64,000 nt of DNA from Ampelocalamus luodianensis (lineage: Eukaryota; Streptophyta; Magnoliopsida; Poales; Poaceae): positions 25,055,539-25,119,538 of the forward strand of contig CM070636.1 in assembly GCA_036346255.1 (NCBI GenBank), in the 5' to 3' direction. The notes under the pieces were generated by a model, which was not told the origin of the DNA, made no database searches, and saw nothing but the letters and a program-made list of their open reading frames with translations. Every line of letters starts with the position of its first letter. The first letter of the stretch is position 1. Below are positions 1 through 10,569 of this stretch, one piece after another. A program made the position numbers and the translations under genes.

Positions 1-887
1 AGTACAAAAATATACTCGCAAGACTTACGGGTAACAAACCTAGTTACTACTACATGCAGGCTTTAATCAAAGGAGAAGGCTTAAGGTTAAGTTTCATCAT
101 AAAGCAAGTTTTATTTGCAATAAGTTATAGTTTGAAGGCAATTTTGACAATCTGAATTTTATTTGCATAAATAACAGCGAGACAATAAGTAATAACAGAA
201 AGACATCCAGGAGATGACTAACCCAATAGCCATCACAACCATAGCACGAATTACCCATTCATACCACCCATGTCAAGTTTTAATTTAAAAGATTGTAGTC
301 TAGTTCTCACGGGGCGTATCCGAGCGTGTCCATAACCTAGGACGAGACTATTCGAATAGTTCAAACCCTGCAGGGGTGTACCAATGTACCCACACTTGGA
401 CCGCCTTTTGCCAAGCTATTAAGCACACTTAGAAGGTATGCAACACGGCTAAGTCCTCTGAGCGTTTCCAATATTGTGTATCAACCACGAGTCGCTCGTA
501 TGGACCGAAGCCCATACGCTTACATTGTAAAGCAGTCAACTACCCTATAGGGTAAAGCTTAGGACAACTACAATGCTCCACATAAACCCCTCATTTTACC
601 ACAACACAACACACACGCCCACTGTGACTCGTAGCTAACACACGCCAAAGTACTAAGTCAAGAGATGTCCCATACCCTCTAGTGTGGTCAGCACGCAAAA
701 TGCTCAGAATGGTGGCGCAAGTAACTCGGTCCTTAATTGACTAGGGCACTATTCTAGTCACACCCAAGAATCACACCATCTTACCATTGTGCCTAAGTCC
801 AAATCATTTTGTTTTCATTTTTAGTTTTCACAAATAAACATAGCCCGAAGGCTGAATCATAAAGTCATAATAAGTTTGTGTGATCAA

Positions 888-910
888 GGTTATCGACTAA
901 GTCGATAACC
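888..910. repeat. Conserved palindrome in family A LTR
   Basis: Two 11-base arms (GGTTATCGACT and AGTCGATAACC) flank a single A. Equivalent palindromes occur in two other family A copies at 8297-8318 and 10843-10864 with 10-base arms and a TT centre. It lies between the two exon-like blocks of the LTR. Confidence 0.8.
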
Positions 911-1191
911 GCCCAATTCTACCGGTAACTAAGCATTCTAAGCATGACACTGTAAAGACAATAAAAGAGCATAATTAAATCACTAGGCTCTAATTCACCA
1001 GTGATATTAATAACTTATGTTTTGTGGCAGGGGATAAACAATTTAAGGGCAACCATGCAATGGGATTAGCAACCTCTAATCGACAAAATAAATCTTGACA
1101 CAAGAGGCATGCATACTTAGTTTTTACAAACAAGATATTAGAATTTAAAAGTAGTAGGAGCAATATGATCAAATGATGTTACACTACTTGC

Positions 1192-1254
1192 CTTGCTGGA
1201 GATCACTGTCTTGCTGCAGAGGATCACTCACGTAATCAATAATTTCTTCGAAAC
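1192..1254 (-). other. Exon-like block 1 of outer family A LTR
   Basis: On the minus strand this 63-base block is preceded by an AG acceptor (GCGTTAG) and followed by a GCAAGT donor. Read in the same phase as the other copies it is open and acidic/glutamine-rich, ending in LQQ plus one base. See the copies at 7979, 10507, 13611 and 59261. Confidence 0.5.
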
Positions 1255-2126
1255 CTAACGCGAAAATGCGATAAAACTAATAAGAATGAAGAACACCAAA
1301 CTAAACTCAACAGCAAAACTTATCCAAATCTCATGAAATTTATACAGCGGTTAGAGTATGATTTTAGACGAATTTAGTAACAAATATCATGTCGTTTGGA
1401 TTTAGTATGAAAAAGTTATAATCGAAACATGCTTTCTCAGCCTGAAAATTCACTAAATTAATTCTTGATACTGTTCATGGCATAAATTTCGAGAATGATC
1501 TAGGTCTGAAATTTTTATGTTGGGTAGAATATGACATCCTAAGAACAGCAAAGTTGAGTTTACTCAATTTGAAGTTAAAATGAATTACTTATGATTTTTC
1601 TAAGTTGTAAAACTAGCACATATCATTTTCCAGGAATATGAACCTGAGCAAAACCTATTGCATATTTCAAGTATGCTAACAGAGGAAATTTACAAAATTG
1701 AGTTTGCACATTTTGGAGATACAGAGAAAAAGTTATGTATTTTACAAGTTTAATGAGTTTCTAGACAATATTTAATGGTGAAACAAGTTAATAAAATCTA
1801 TACCAGCTTCTGTTACAGAAAAGTGCCTAAGTTCATTCTCAGATTAAAGTTCATTTTACTACAAAGCTAATGCAACTTGAAACATTCAAAAAATGAGCTA
1901 AAATGACAAAGTTATGCATTTTTTAAATTCAAAACAATTAACAAGATGCAAATAAAAGCTTTCGGGACTTAAACTTAAAAACCCACTAAAACTGGAGAGG
2001 TCGTGACCGTCGATCTTTCATCGCACGGCTATGGGACATGGGGCACAGTGCATCCGCACGATCGCGCGCTGAGGAGGTCCAAGCCGTAGATATTGGATCC
2101 AACGGCTCCGACCAGGACAAGCATAG

Positions 2127-2506
2127 CGCACGCGGAGGAACTACTCGCGCCTAACGAAGGTCTTGACCGTTAGATCTAGATCTGGCGGTCTAGAGCTCCA
2201 CGAGAAGGTCCTAAGGTAACAGGTCTAATGGAGGTCTTAGACGGTGTAGATTTAATCGGGGAGGTCCTGGACGGCCAAGATCTCGCGGGGGAGGTCTTCA
2301 GCGGTCAAGATTTACCCGAGGTGGTCCTACGTGCGAGGGTTTTAACGGAGGAGATGCGGGCGGCTAAGATTTCCATGAGGAGGTCTGAGCGGTCCAGATC
2401 TACTCGGGGTGGTCCTAAAGGCTTAGATCTCCGCGAGGAGAGGTGCAGGATGGTCAAGATCTACGGAGGAGGTCTTGAACGGCCTAGATTAAGCGGAGGG
2501 AGGTCC
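2127..2506. repeat. Degenerate tandem array, left half
   Basis: About a dozen imperfect units of roughly 30-33 bases repeat the theme GAGGTCCTGGACGGCCAAGATC with substitutions and small indels. The array continues after the inserted solo LTR (3398-3770). The solo family A LTR at 4652-9614 has only scattered related motifs (around 6890-7220), so the array is an expansion particular to this copy. No protein is credible here even though one frame stays open for 93 codons; that is a consequence of the repeat. Confidence 0.7.
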
Positions 2507-3397
2507 TGATGAGGACATCCCTAATTTGGATACAACCGCGCCTACACACACGGTGATCCACAACCAATGTTACAAGGACCAATTACTCAAGCTCGTGCTC
2601 GCCAACTTAATCACCAGGTGAATTCGTTCATAGAGTTATATATTACTGAGAATAGATCGCTACCTAATGCAAGTGATTTAATTGTGCTTAGAAACATGGG
2701 AAAGGACCAAGGAGAGGTATGTGGAGTCATGGACAAGCATAGGAGGCATAATGGAGGACATCACGTCACTTTGGGTCCGAGCCAAGCAAGAGTTCGAGTT
2801 GGGCTCGTTCTGAATTCGAGTTCCGACTGCCGCGACAGCACTAAGTTCAAACGGCCGTAACTTGTTCATACGGACTCCGTTTGGAATGTTCTTGGACTTC
2901 ATTGAAAGCTTATCAAGTTTACTTTCCAATGGATCCAACCTCAGCTTCAAATTCCAACCGAGCTGACCACAATAAACAAAACAATCCACGTCTTCCCATA
3001 TAGGAGCCGTCGTCCCCCTGGCTAGAACTAGGATTTCGTTGAATTTAGGTTTAGCCATTGTGCAAACTTCTGTTCTTCAGTTGTGTCGGACGACCACCTG
3101 TCAAGACAACCTTCGGGATCCCACTTTTGTTTTCAATACCATCTATACTACAATCTTATTCGCAATATCAGATTGCATACATCTTATTCTTGCTAGTTCT
3201 TCGATTGCTCGCAGGAATTGAACCTCGTGTTCAGGTTGATCGCGCTTCCATCACGATCAATAACGTCTCGGAGTTGGTTCAATGATTGCTAAGGCGCAAG
3301 CATCGTCGTACGGTTGTAGTAGGATCGCGAGAGTCACCTCCACCCAAAATCGATAGTTATCAATCTCATCGAAAGATCGGGCACCCCGTCTCCATCA
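2507..3397 (+). mobile_element. Solo LTR of gypsy family F, plus strand
   Basis: The segment begins TGATGAGGACATCCC and ends CCGTCTCCATCA, the same termini as the LTRs of element F at 27261-28262 and 43417-44098. It is 891 bp. The flanks read GGTCC (2502-2506) and TGTCC (3398-3402), a 5-bp target duplication with one mismatch. The first 130 bases correspond to the last codons of the F polyprotein, because the F reading frame runs into its 3' LTR (motif GPITQARARQLN is visible). No internal region is present, so it is a solo LTR left by LTR-LTR recombination. Confidence 0.88.
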
Positions 3398-3770
3398 TGT
3401 CCTGCGGCTAAAGACTTTACAAGAGGAGGATCCAACGGCTACAAGCTACACCATGGAGGTCTTTTAACGGCCAAGATTGCTCCAAAGAGGTTCTGGCGCT
3501 TATGGTTTTTCAAAGGAAGATCATACGGCTCAAATCTAATCTAAGGAGGTCATCAACGGCTGATATTAATCCTAGGAGGTCCTGTGACTTAGAGTTTTAT
3601 CGGAAAAGACTGTACGGTCCAGATCTAATCTCGAAGAGGTCCTAAACGGCTGAGATTTAGCGGAGGGTGGTCTTAAGACTTAAAGTTTATCAGAAATTAA
3701 ACTAAGGCTTAGATCTAAACTTGGGGAGGTTGTGGACGGCCAGGATGAAACCGAGGAGGTCTAAAGACTT
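3398..3770. repeat. Degenerate tandem array, right half
   Basis: This continues the array of 2127-2506 on the far side of the inserted solo LTR, with units such as GAGGTCATCAACGGCTGAT and GAGGTCCTAAACGGCTGAG. About eleven units are recognisable. From 3770 to 4646 the sequence is GC-rich LTR with no further repeat or gene that I can support. Confidence 0.65.
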
Positions 3771-5694
3771 GACAAAAATGCGACAAAGTACAGAGCTCAA
3801 CGTTGAGCTCGCCGGCACGTCGCCGACGACCAAAGCCTCGGTGGCGCGAACCAAGTATACGAAAACGTTCCTAATACTATTGCGCACATATTGGAACCAT
3901 TCTCGACGGCGGAGGTGGCTGTACCGCCGGCGAGCTGGAGAGGGGCGGAGGACACTTTTTCGGTAAAAACCGAAAATACGAAAAAGGACCGCTACAACCT
4001 AATCTAACTAGTGCTCGAGCTCTAGGAGGCTAAAGTGAACTCACCAGGGCACAGAGGAGGTCCGAGGGAACTCGGGGAGGACCTGGCGGCGGAGCAGTTC
4101 ACCGGAGATGAGGAAGACAACGCGGACAAGAGCCTGCGGACAGGAGAAAGCGAAAAGATGGTCAGGATAACTTTGCGATGACCACGGGGTGATCTAGGAC
4201 CCAAGGATTGAGCGGGGGACGCTTACCGGAGCTGGAGACGGTGAAGTCCCCTCTACGGTCGCAAAACGCGAAAACTCCAATTCAGCTGCTCCTGTAGAAG
4301 CAATCCGAAAATGGTGTTAGGGCACATCTTGACGACGACCAGTGGTACTCAGAGGAGTAAGGAACAGGGCAAGAGGTCCACTGGAACACCATAGTTCGTG
4401 AAAAGCTTACGCGGTCGATAATGGCGGAATAAGGAGTGTTCATGGTGGTTCAAGTTTAACTCAAAGAGGGTGAGCTAGGGGTGATTGTGAGTGGAAGAAG
4501 GTCAAAGGAGGACCTCGGCGCCTTAAGAAACTAGCGAGCCGAGGCACAAGAGGAAAAAGGGGGCCCCCCGCGGTGAGCTATGACGAACTCAAAACCACGA
4601 CAAAGATGGGAGCAGCGGGAACAGCGTGAGACACGGCTTTGGGCCGAAAGCTGTAACATCCCAAGTTTCAGACTTGTGTTTCAAATGTAAGAAAATGTGT
4701 AGAAACAAAAACTTTTTCTTACATCATGTATTTCCTGTGAGTGCTAAACAATTCTTGTACAAGAGTTATGGAAATACAAGGTCACAAGTCTTTTGATCCA
4801 AATCTTGATCCTTCAAAAACAATCTTGTCGAATATTTTGATCATCTCATGGAAATATTTTTCCTAAGTTCTTGGCATGGTATGTGACCCCTCTGAAAAAT
4901 TTCACAATTTTTAGAAATTGTTTGAATACTTTTGGAGGGCAGTCAAACCTGTTTGACTTTCAGTCAAACCTTGAACCAGTACCTTGCAAAATTTTTGGAG
5001 AAAAATGCACCACATAAAAACCTCCAAAATTTTTACACAAGGCCAATATCTAAGTCAGCAAGCTCCTGTAAAAATTTTAGAATTTGTGGAGTTATTTTGC
5101 TACCTCTAATAAATCCTCAAAAGCCTCTGTCTATTTAAAACCTGAAACCTGTTTCACTGTTCCTTGGGTTCGAGTCGGACTCGGGCTCGAGCCACTTGAC
5201 TCGGTCGAACCCACTAATTGCACCGGGCCCCTTTCTAGCGCGCGGTTGATATCAACCGTTGGATTTAAATCGCGCGGCCCGCATTATTGGTGTCGTTCGG
5301 ACCGCCACGATCATCCCATCCATCTGACCGTTCGTTTTTGATCGGACCGCCTTGATTGCTTGGAGTGTTAGAAACCCTCAGCCGGATCCTTTTTAATCGT
5401 GACCGTTCATCTTGCATGCAACGGTCACGGCGCCTCCTTCTATTCTTCTTCCTCCTCTGTCTCTCCGTGCAGTGCGGGCGAGCAATGGCAGGAAGAGAGA
5501 GAGAGGGCGGTTTCGTTTTGTCAATTCGAGCTCGCTCTCGTCAACGTCTCTCTGTGGGGCATTAAATGCGCCCCAGGCTTTCGGCTCCTCCATCCCGAGT
5601 TTCACTTGCCCCCATCATTTCTTGGTCCATGGCCGTAGCATGAACCAAGCCCACCATGGACTCATGTTCTTGCTCGAAACCCTAATCCTTTCTC

Positions 5695-5701
5695 TATATA
5701 A
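5695..5701 (+). promoter_or_regulatory. TATA box of family A LTR
   Basis: TATATAA lies in a pyrimidine-rich context about 1.04 kb into the LTR. It is followed about 25-30 bases later by a C/T-rich stretch with CTTTACACCACC, a plausible transcription start. This would mark the U3/R boundary of the LTR. Confidence 0.55.
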
Positions 5702-5923
5702 TGCCACCTCAGCCCCTCCTGGTGTTCCTTTACACCACCCCTAGTCCTTCTCTGCGTTTTGAGCACAAAACCACTTCAAACCCTCAAACCACCATTGTTG
5801 ACCCGAGAAGCTCTATTGGTGATCTTGGTGTCCAGTGGTTCATCTTCGATCTTTCTTGTACCCTTTCGAGCTCCTCAACTTCCTTTACATTTCCCCTAAC
5901 TTAATTTTGGGTTGCATTCGCAG

Positions 5924-5987
5924 GAATCACTCAATTTTAAGTTTGGAGATTTTCGGCCGATTTCACCCCCTTTCTTCTCCAACTCCG
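5924..5987 (+). other. Exon-like block with canonical donor in solo A LTR
   Basis: A polypyrimidine stretch and TTCGCAG acceptor (5918-5923) precede a 64-base block followed by GTAAGT (5988-5993). The block is open in the frame that ends with one overhanging base, which matches the phase needed by the downstream block at 7979. Splicing is inferred; no transcript evidence is available. Confidence 0.4.
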
Positions 5988-7978
5988 GTAAGTAGTTCAT
6001 TTTGCAATTACTTGCTGTTAGAGTTTCTCTGAGCTATAATGAGGTTATGGTAATGATTTGGTTCCACTCATTTTGCTCAGAACCTCATTTTCTACTTCAT
6101 CTTCCTCGGCTCCGGTGAACTCCATCGTGTTCAAGTCTTCCTGGCCATCCTTGAAGCTCCTCTCAGTTAAGGTAGCTTCTATTTGGTCCCTAGAAGTGAT
6201 GGCACTCGCTTTCGTGGACCGCAACGGAGCTTTTTGCTGTTTTCATGTTTTGCCGAAAAAGCTCTATCTGTGTTTTCCGGCTCGCCAGCGTTCTAGACCT
6301 CCACCACCGGCGAGGTCATCACCATTGGGTCTGCAACGCTATTGCGAACCTATTTTGGTATTTTGTGGGCGCCACCGCGGCCGGAGTTGCCGGCGACAAG
6401 CGGTGGAATCCGCTCGGGATTTTGCCGGCCGGAGCGCCCGTTGTCGTCATTTATTTAGGACGAAGTTAATGCTTAATCATTGCCAATCATTAGAAGTATT
6501 AATTGTGTCTTAATCTGGCCGAATGTCTCACTGACATGTGGGCCCAACCCCCTGTTATCCTCTCCGCTAGCGCTAATCAGTGCGGTTAGGACATCATTAA
6601 TGCCTAATCACTAGTTGGCTTAGTGTCGACATTAATGGCTGTCGGAGATAACCCCTGTGCCACTGCCAGGTGGGCCCTCAGTCCCTAAGTCCACCTCTAT
6701 GAAAATCTTTAGGACACATTAATTGCTAATCATCACTAATCATTGGTCATTAGTATTTAATTGCTGTGCTAAAATCGCGAGATGTCTCGCTGCCATGTGG
6801 GCCCCGAGCCCTGTTCTCATGTGTTAAAGCTCGCATGTGTGACTCACAGTCACTGACGTGCGGCCCCACATGTCAGCGCATAGATTTGAACTTCGGTCTA
6901 AGTCCGCCGTCGATCTCGTGATCAGCGGCCCAGATTTGGAAAACATTCGGACCCTCCGGTTCTCTTTTCATTCTGGATCGTCCATCCCACGATCTGCGGT
7001 TGAGATCGTGAGTGCGATCGGACTCTCCGAAGGGAGTTGTGCTATGAGCCGTTCATCCTTAGATCTGCGGTCGTGGTTGGCCGAGGCAACCGCACCGTCC
7101 GAATGTTTCCATTCTCGTCGATCGTTGGATCTAAATCCAACGGTGGGCTCCCTTTGAGCATCGCGCGCGTGCGCTGTTTTTCCTTGCGTGTGGCTCGTTG
7201 GATTTCGCATCTACGGCCCACGAGCGTCCACATCGTTTTATTTTCGTTTGAGTTAGATTTTATTTCTGTAAGTATTTAGTTATCAACTGAAAATTTCATC
7301 AAAACTTTAGAAACTCATAACTAATTCATTTTAAATCCTTTTTAGATGTTTCCAACTATAATAAATGTTTATGCCACTAATTTTAATATAAAAATGCATT
7401 TGGGCATGTTTTTGTCACAGAAAATTGTGTAACTCAAATAACTTGATTTCTGCCAATTTTGAATATCCCAAAAATAAAACTTAACTTGTAAAATGCATAT
7501 CTTTTTCTGTATAACTCCAAATTGTGTAAAATCAATTTTGTTAGGTTCCTCTGTTAGTATACTTTAATATAAAATAGGTTATGAACATGTTTATGTTTCT
7601 GGAAAATGAAATGTGCTAGGTTTACAACTTAGAAAAATCATAAGTAATTCATTATAACTTCAAATTTAGTAAACTCAACTTTGTTGTGATTAGGATTACA
7701 TAAACTACCTACCATAAAATTTTTGGGTTGTAGATCATTATAGAAATTTTCGCCATGAACAGTACCAGTAATTAATTTAGAGAATTTATAGGCTGAGAGA
7801 ACTAGTTTTAACCACAACTTTTTCATGCTAAGTCCAAATGAAGTAATTTTTGTTCCTAAAATATTCTAAAATCAACCTCTTACTGCTGTATAAATTTCAT
7901 GGGTTTTGGATGTCTTTTGTTGTTGAGTCTTGTTGATGTTCTTTGTTCTTATTTGGTTTTATCGCATTTTCGCGTTAG

Positions 7979-8038
7979 GTTCCGAAGAATATATTGAACC
8001 TGAGAATCCTCCTCTGCAGCAAGAGCAATTCCAGCAAG
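7979..8038 (+). other. Exon-like block 1 (GC donor) in solo A LTR
   Basis: The acceptor GCGTTAG ends at 7978. The 60-base block ends CAGCAAG and is followed by GCAAGC (8039-8044), the consensus shape of a rare GC-AG intron donor. In phase 1 it reads SEEYIEPENPPLQQEQFQQ, without stops. Four other copies (1192, 10507, 13611, 59261) are each 63 bases and three of them are open. I do not recognise the peptide. Confidence 0.5.
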
Positions 8039-8296
8039 GCAAGCAGTTTGATCATGTTAATCCCTGTATTTTCAAGTATTTATGTTGTTTACAAATTCTA
8101 TGTATGGATTGCTAGTTTGTGTTTCACTATTGTCGTTAGTTGACCTAGTAGATGCATTTCCTTAGGCAAATGATTATCCTTTACTACAATGAGCCTAGGT
8201 TATTGCTGTGATTTAGAGTTCGTGAATGAGCTCTTGTCACTTAGTAGTTTTGCGGATTAATCGCTTAGCCATGCTTAGCTTCCGGTAGAAATGGGC

Positions 8297-8318
8297 GGTT
8301 ATCGACTTGTCGATAACC
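8297..8318. repeat. Conserved palindrome, solo A LTR copy
   Basis: The arms GGTTATCGAC and GTCGATAACC flank a TT centre. It lies 258 bases after the GC donor and is conserved with the copies at 888 and 10843. Confidence 0.8.
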
Positions 8319-9170
8319 TTGATCACACAAATGCTTACTATGTATATGTATTTCGGCTTGATGCTATGTTCAAATTGCAAAAACTAAAACTAAAAACAAA
8401 AAGATTTGGACTTGGGCACAATGGTATGATGGTGTGATTTTTGGGTGTGACTGGAATGGTGCCCGAGTCAATTAAGGACCGAACATCTTGTGAGTACCTG
8501 TTATCCAGGCAATTTGTGCATGCTAACCACACTAGAGGGTATGAGACCTCTCTTGACTTAGTACTTTGGCGTGTATTGGCTTCGGGTCGCAGGAGGGATG
8601 GTGTTGGGAGCATTGTAGTGTCCGAAAGACTTCACCCGTGATGGGATTTGTTATCTTTCGGCTTGCAATGTAAGTGTATGGGTTTCTATCTATACGAGCG
8701 GCTCGTGGTTGATACACAATATTGGAAAACGTCTCGTAGGACTTAGCCGTGCCGGCATACCTTCGGAAGTGTGCTTTGTGGCTTAAAGGCGGTCTGGAGT
8801 GTGAGTACATTGGTACACCCCTGCCGGGTTAAAACTATTCGAATAGCCTCGTCCTAGGTTATGGACACGCTTGGGTAAGCTTTTCAAGAGTTAGACTACA
8901 ACTTTTTAATTAAAACTTGATGGGTGGCACGAATCGGGGATTCGTGCTATGTTGTTGTGGCTATTGGGTTAGTCACTTCCAGGTGGTTACTTTTATTTAT
9001 CAGTAATTCACTGTTATTTCAATAATAAAACAGATTTGCAAACTTGCTTTTAAATGTATTACCTTATTGCAAATAAAGTTGGCTTGTGCAAAATGAGACA
9101 TACAACCTCCACTTAAATAAGCCTGCATGTAGTTTATGAACAGGTCTGCTATTCCACACATCAGTCTTGC

Positions 9171-9187
9171 GAGTACCTTGTGTACTC
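9171..9187 (+). other. Hairpin before exon-like block 2, solo A LTR
   Basis: The arms GAGTAC and GTACTC pair around a 5-base loop, 31 bases before the acceptor block at 9219. Equivalent hairpins sit at the same place in the other A copies, in C (AAGTAC/GTACTT) and in the G/H-type LTRs (TGAGTC/GACTCA). Confidence 0.65.
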
Positions 9188-9218
9188 ATTGTTCTTGCTT
9201 AAATGTAAATTGTTGCAG

Positions 9219-9286
9219 AGGAAGAAGGTGAGCCCGAAGGGCCTCACTTTTGTGAGCTGTGTTGTGGTAGCATTCGGGGCGACTAG
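9219..9286 (+). other. Exon-like block 2 with stop, solo A LTR
   Basis: The acceptor TTGTTGCAG ends at 9218. Joined in phase to block 1 it reads EEEGEPEGPHFCELC and ends GD followed by TAG (9284-9286). The copies at 11798 and 12531 keep the frame and terminate with DD-stop despite a 6-base length difference. Confidence 0.5.
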
Positions 9287-9614
9287 CTTGGCGGCCCGGT
9301 CGGTTGCCTTGTGGGTTGTGTTGGCTAACCGGTCGATTTTTGTTCTTAGCCATCTTATGGCGCTTTTGCTTCCGCTGTCATTCTTGTATATTGGTTATTT
9401 GGTCGGTCGGCTCTTTTGTAATAACTTTACTTTATGTATGTCGTTGTTGAACCTAGTGTTAAATGTTGTATGGAAATGATGTATAATTTTGTGATGATGA
9501 GCATGTGCTGCACTTCTGGGAAGCACATGTCCATCGAGGCTTTGGATACTTAATTAGTAATGCTAGAACCATATGGAGGTTGAGTATTACTAGTTAAATA
9601 CCCGGGTCCTCACA

Positions 9615-10455
9615 AAAGCGCTGCCACGCGGCTACTGTCCCTACCAGGGAGACGTTGACGGGGCGCATGACAAGACCCAGCCATGCCGCGCATTGTTGAG
9701 GTGCACGGCGCGAGGAAGAAGAAGAAGAAGAACAGAGAAGGGCACGGGGAGGTCGTGGGCCCTTCGATTAAAATCGGGCGGCTCAGAGCTCACGAGATCG
9801 CCCGAGACTAAAAATGGTGGGGATGTTGTGCGCCCTTGGATCAAAATCTAACGGCTCAAACCTACGCACCCGAGCGCGACTTAAAGGCTTGGTCCAACCG
9901 AGTCAAATGACTTTGGGCTCGGGTTTGACTCGAGCCCGAGTTGGACTCAGACCAGGTTTTGAATTTTAGGTTTTATATAGAGCTAGACTTTGGGGATTTA
10001 TTTGAGGTAGCAAAACAACTCCAAAAATTTTGAAATTGTTATAGGAGCTTGCTAACGTAGATATTAAACTTGTGTAAAATTCTCAGAGGTTTTTATGTAG
10101 TGCATTTTTCTCCAAAAATTCTGCAAGTTTTGGAATAGGTTTGACTAACATTCAAACAGGTTTGACTGACCCCCAAAAGCATTCAAACAATTTCTAAAAA
10201 TTGTGAAATTTTTCAGAGAGGTCACACATCAACCCTAGAACTTAGGAAAAGTATTTCCAGGAGATGATCAAAAGTTTTGACAAGATTGTTTTTGGAAGAT
10301 AAGGTTTTGGATTAAAAAGACTTGTGACTTTGTATTTCCATAATTCTTGCGCAAGAATTGTTTAGAACCTACAGGAAATACATGATATAAGAATTTTTTT
10401 ACTTTCTACTCATTTTCTTACATTTGAAATACAAGCCAAAACTTGGGATGTTACA
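9615..10455 (-). mobile_element. Outer family A LTR, 5' end portion
   Basis: This is the remainder of the minus-strand LTR of 1-4651. Its last bases (GGGATGTTACA) are the reverse complement of the family A start. It begins with the second copy of the AAAGC duplication. The sequence around 9900-10440 mirrors 4660-5190 of the solo copy. It contains no gene. Confidence 0.85.
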
Positions 10456-10506
10456 TTTTGTTTGGTGTTCTTCGTTCTTATTGGTTTTATCGCCTTTTCG
10501 CGTTAG

Positions 10507-10569
10507 GTTCCGAAGAGATTATTGATCTTGAATCTGAGCCACAACAGCTAGACTCTGCCCTCGAGCAAG
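10507..10569 (+). other. Exon-like block 1, second A copy
   Basis: A 63-base block follows a GCGTTAG acceptor and is followed by GCAAGC. It is open in the shared phase (SEEIIDLESEPQQLDSALEQ) although the sequence differs considerably from the 7979 copy. Confidence 0.5.

Larger units (their letters stand above)
1..4651 (-). mobile_element. Outer family A LTR, minus strand, main part
   Basis: This stretch is the reverse complement of most of the solo LTR at 4652-9614. Matching landmarks include the exon-like block at 1192-1254, the palindrome at 888-910 and the hairpin at position 1. The LTR resumes at 9615 and ends at 10455 with the reverse complement of the family A start (TGTAACATCCC). Its own 3' terminus lies left of the window. 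It is longer than the solo copy because it carries a degenerate tandem array (about 2127-3770) and an inserted solo LTR at 2507-3397. I see no gene in it; the short open frames are incidental. Two of its bounds are therefore known (the nested insertion at 4652 and the end at 10455), and the third is not visible. Confidence 0.85.
4652..9614 (+). mobile_element. Solo family A LTR (4963 bp), plus strand
   Basis: It starts TGTAACATCCCAAGTTT and ends GGGTCCTCACA, and is flanked by a perfect 5-bp duplication AAAGC (4647-4651 and 9615-9619). It is inserted in a minus-strand LTR of its own family. At 4963 bp it is far longer than most plant LTRs and resembles the LTRs of large retrotransposon derivatives. 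Orientation is supported by a TATA box at 5695-5701. No internal region or coding domain is present, so it is a solo LTR. The 6058-6513 open frame lies in a putative intron and matches nothing I recognise. Confidence 0.93.

Noticed and set aside
2228..2509. 93-codon charged open frame
   Set aside because: It is produced by the degenerate tandem array; the peptide only mirrors the repeat.
6058..6513. 151-codon open frame
   Set aside because: It lies within the putative LTR leader intron, shows no domain, and has several overlapping frames of similar length in GC-rich sequence.
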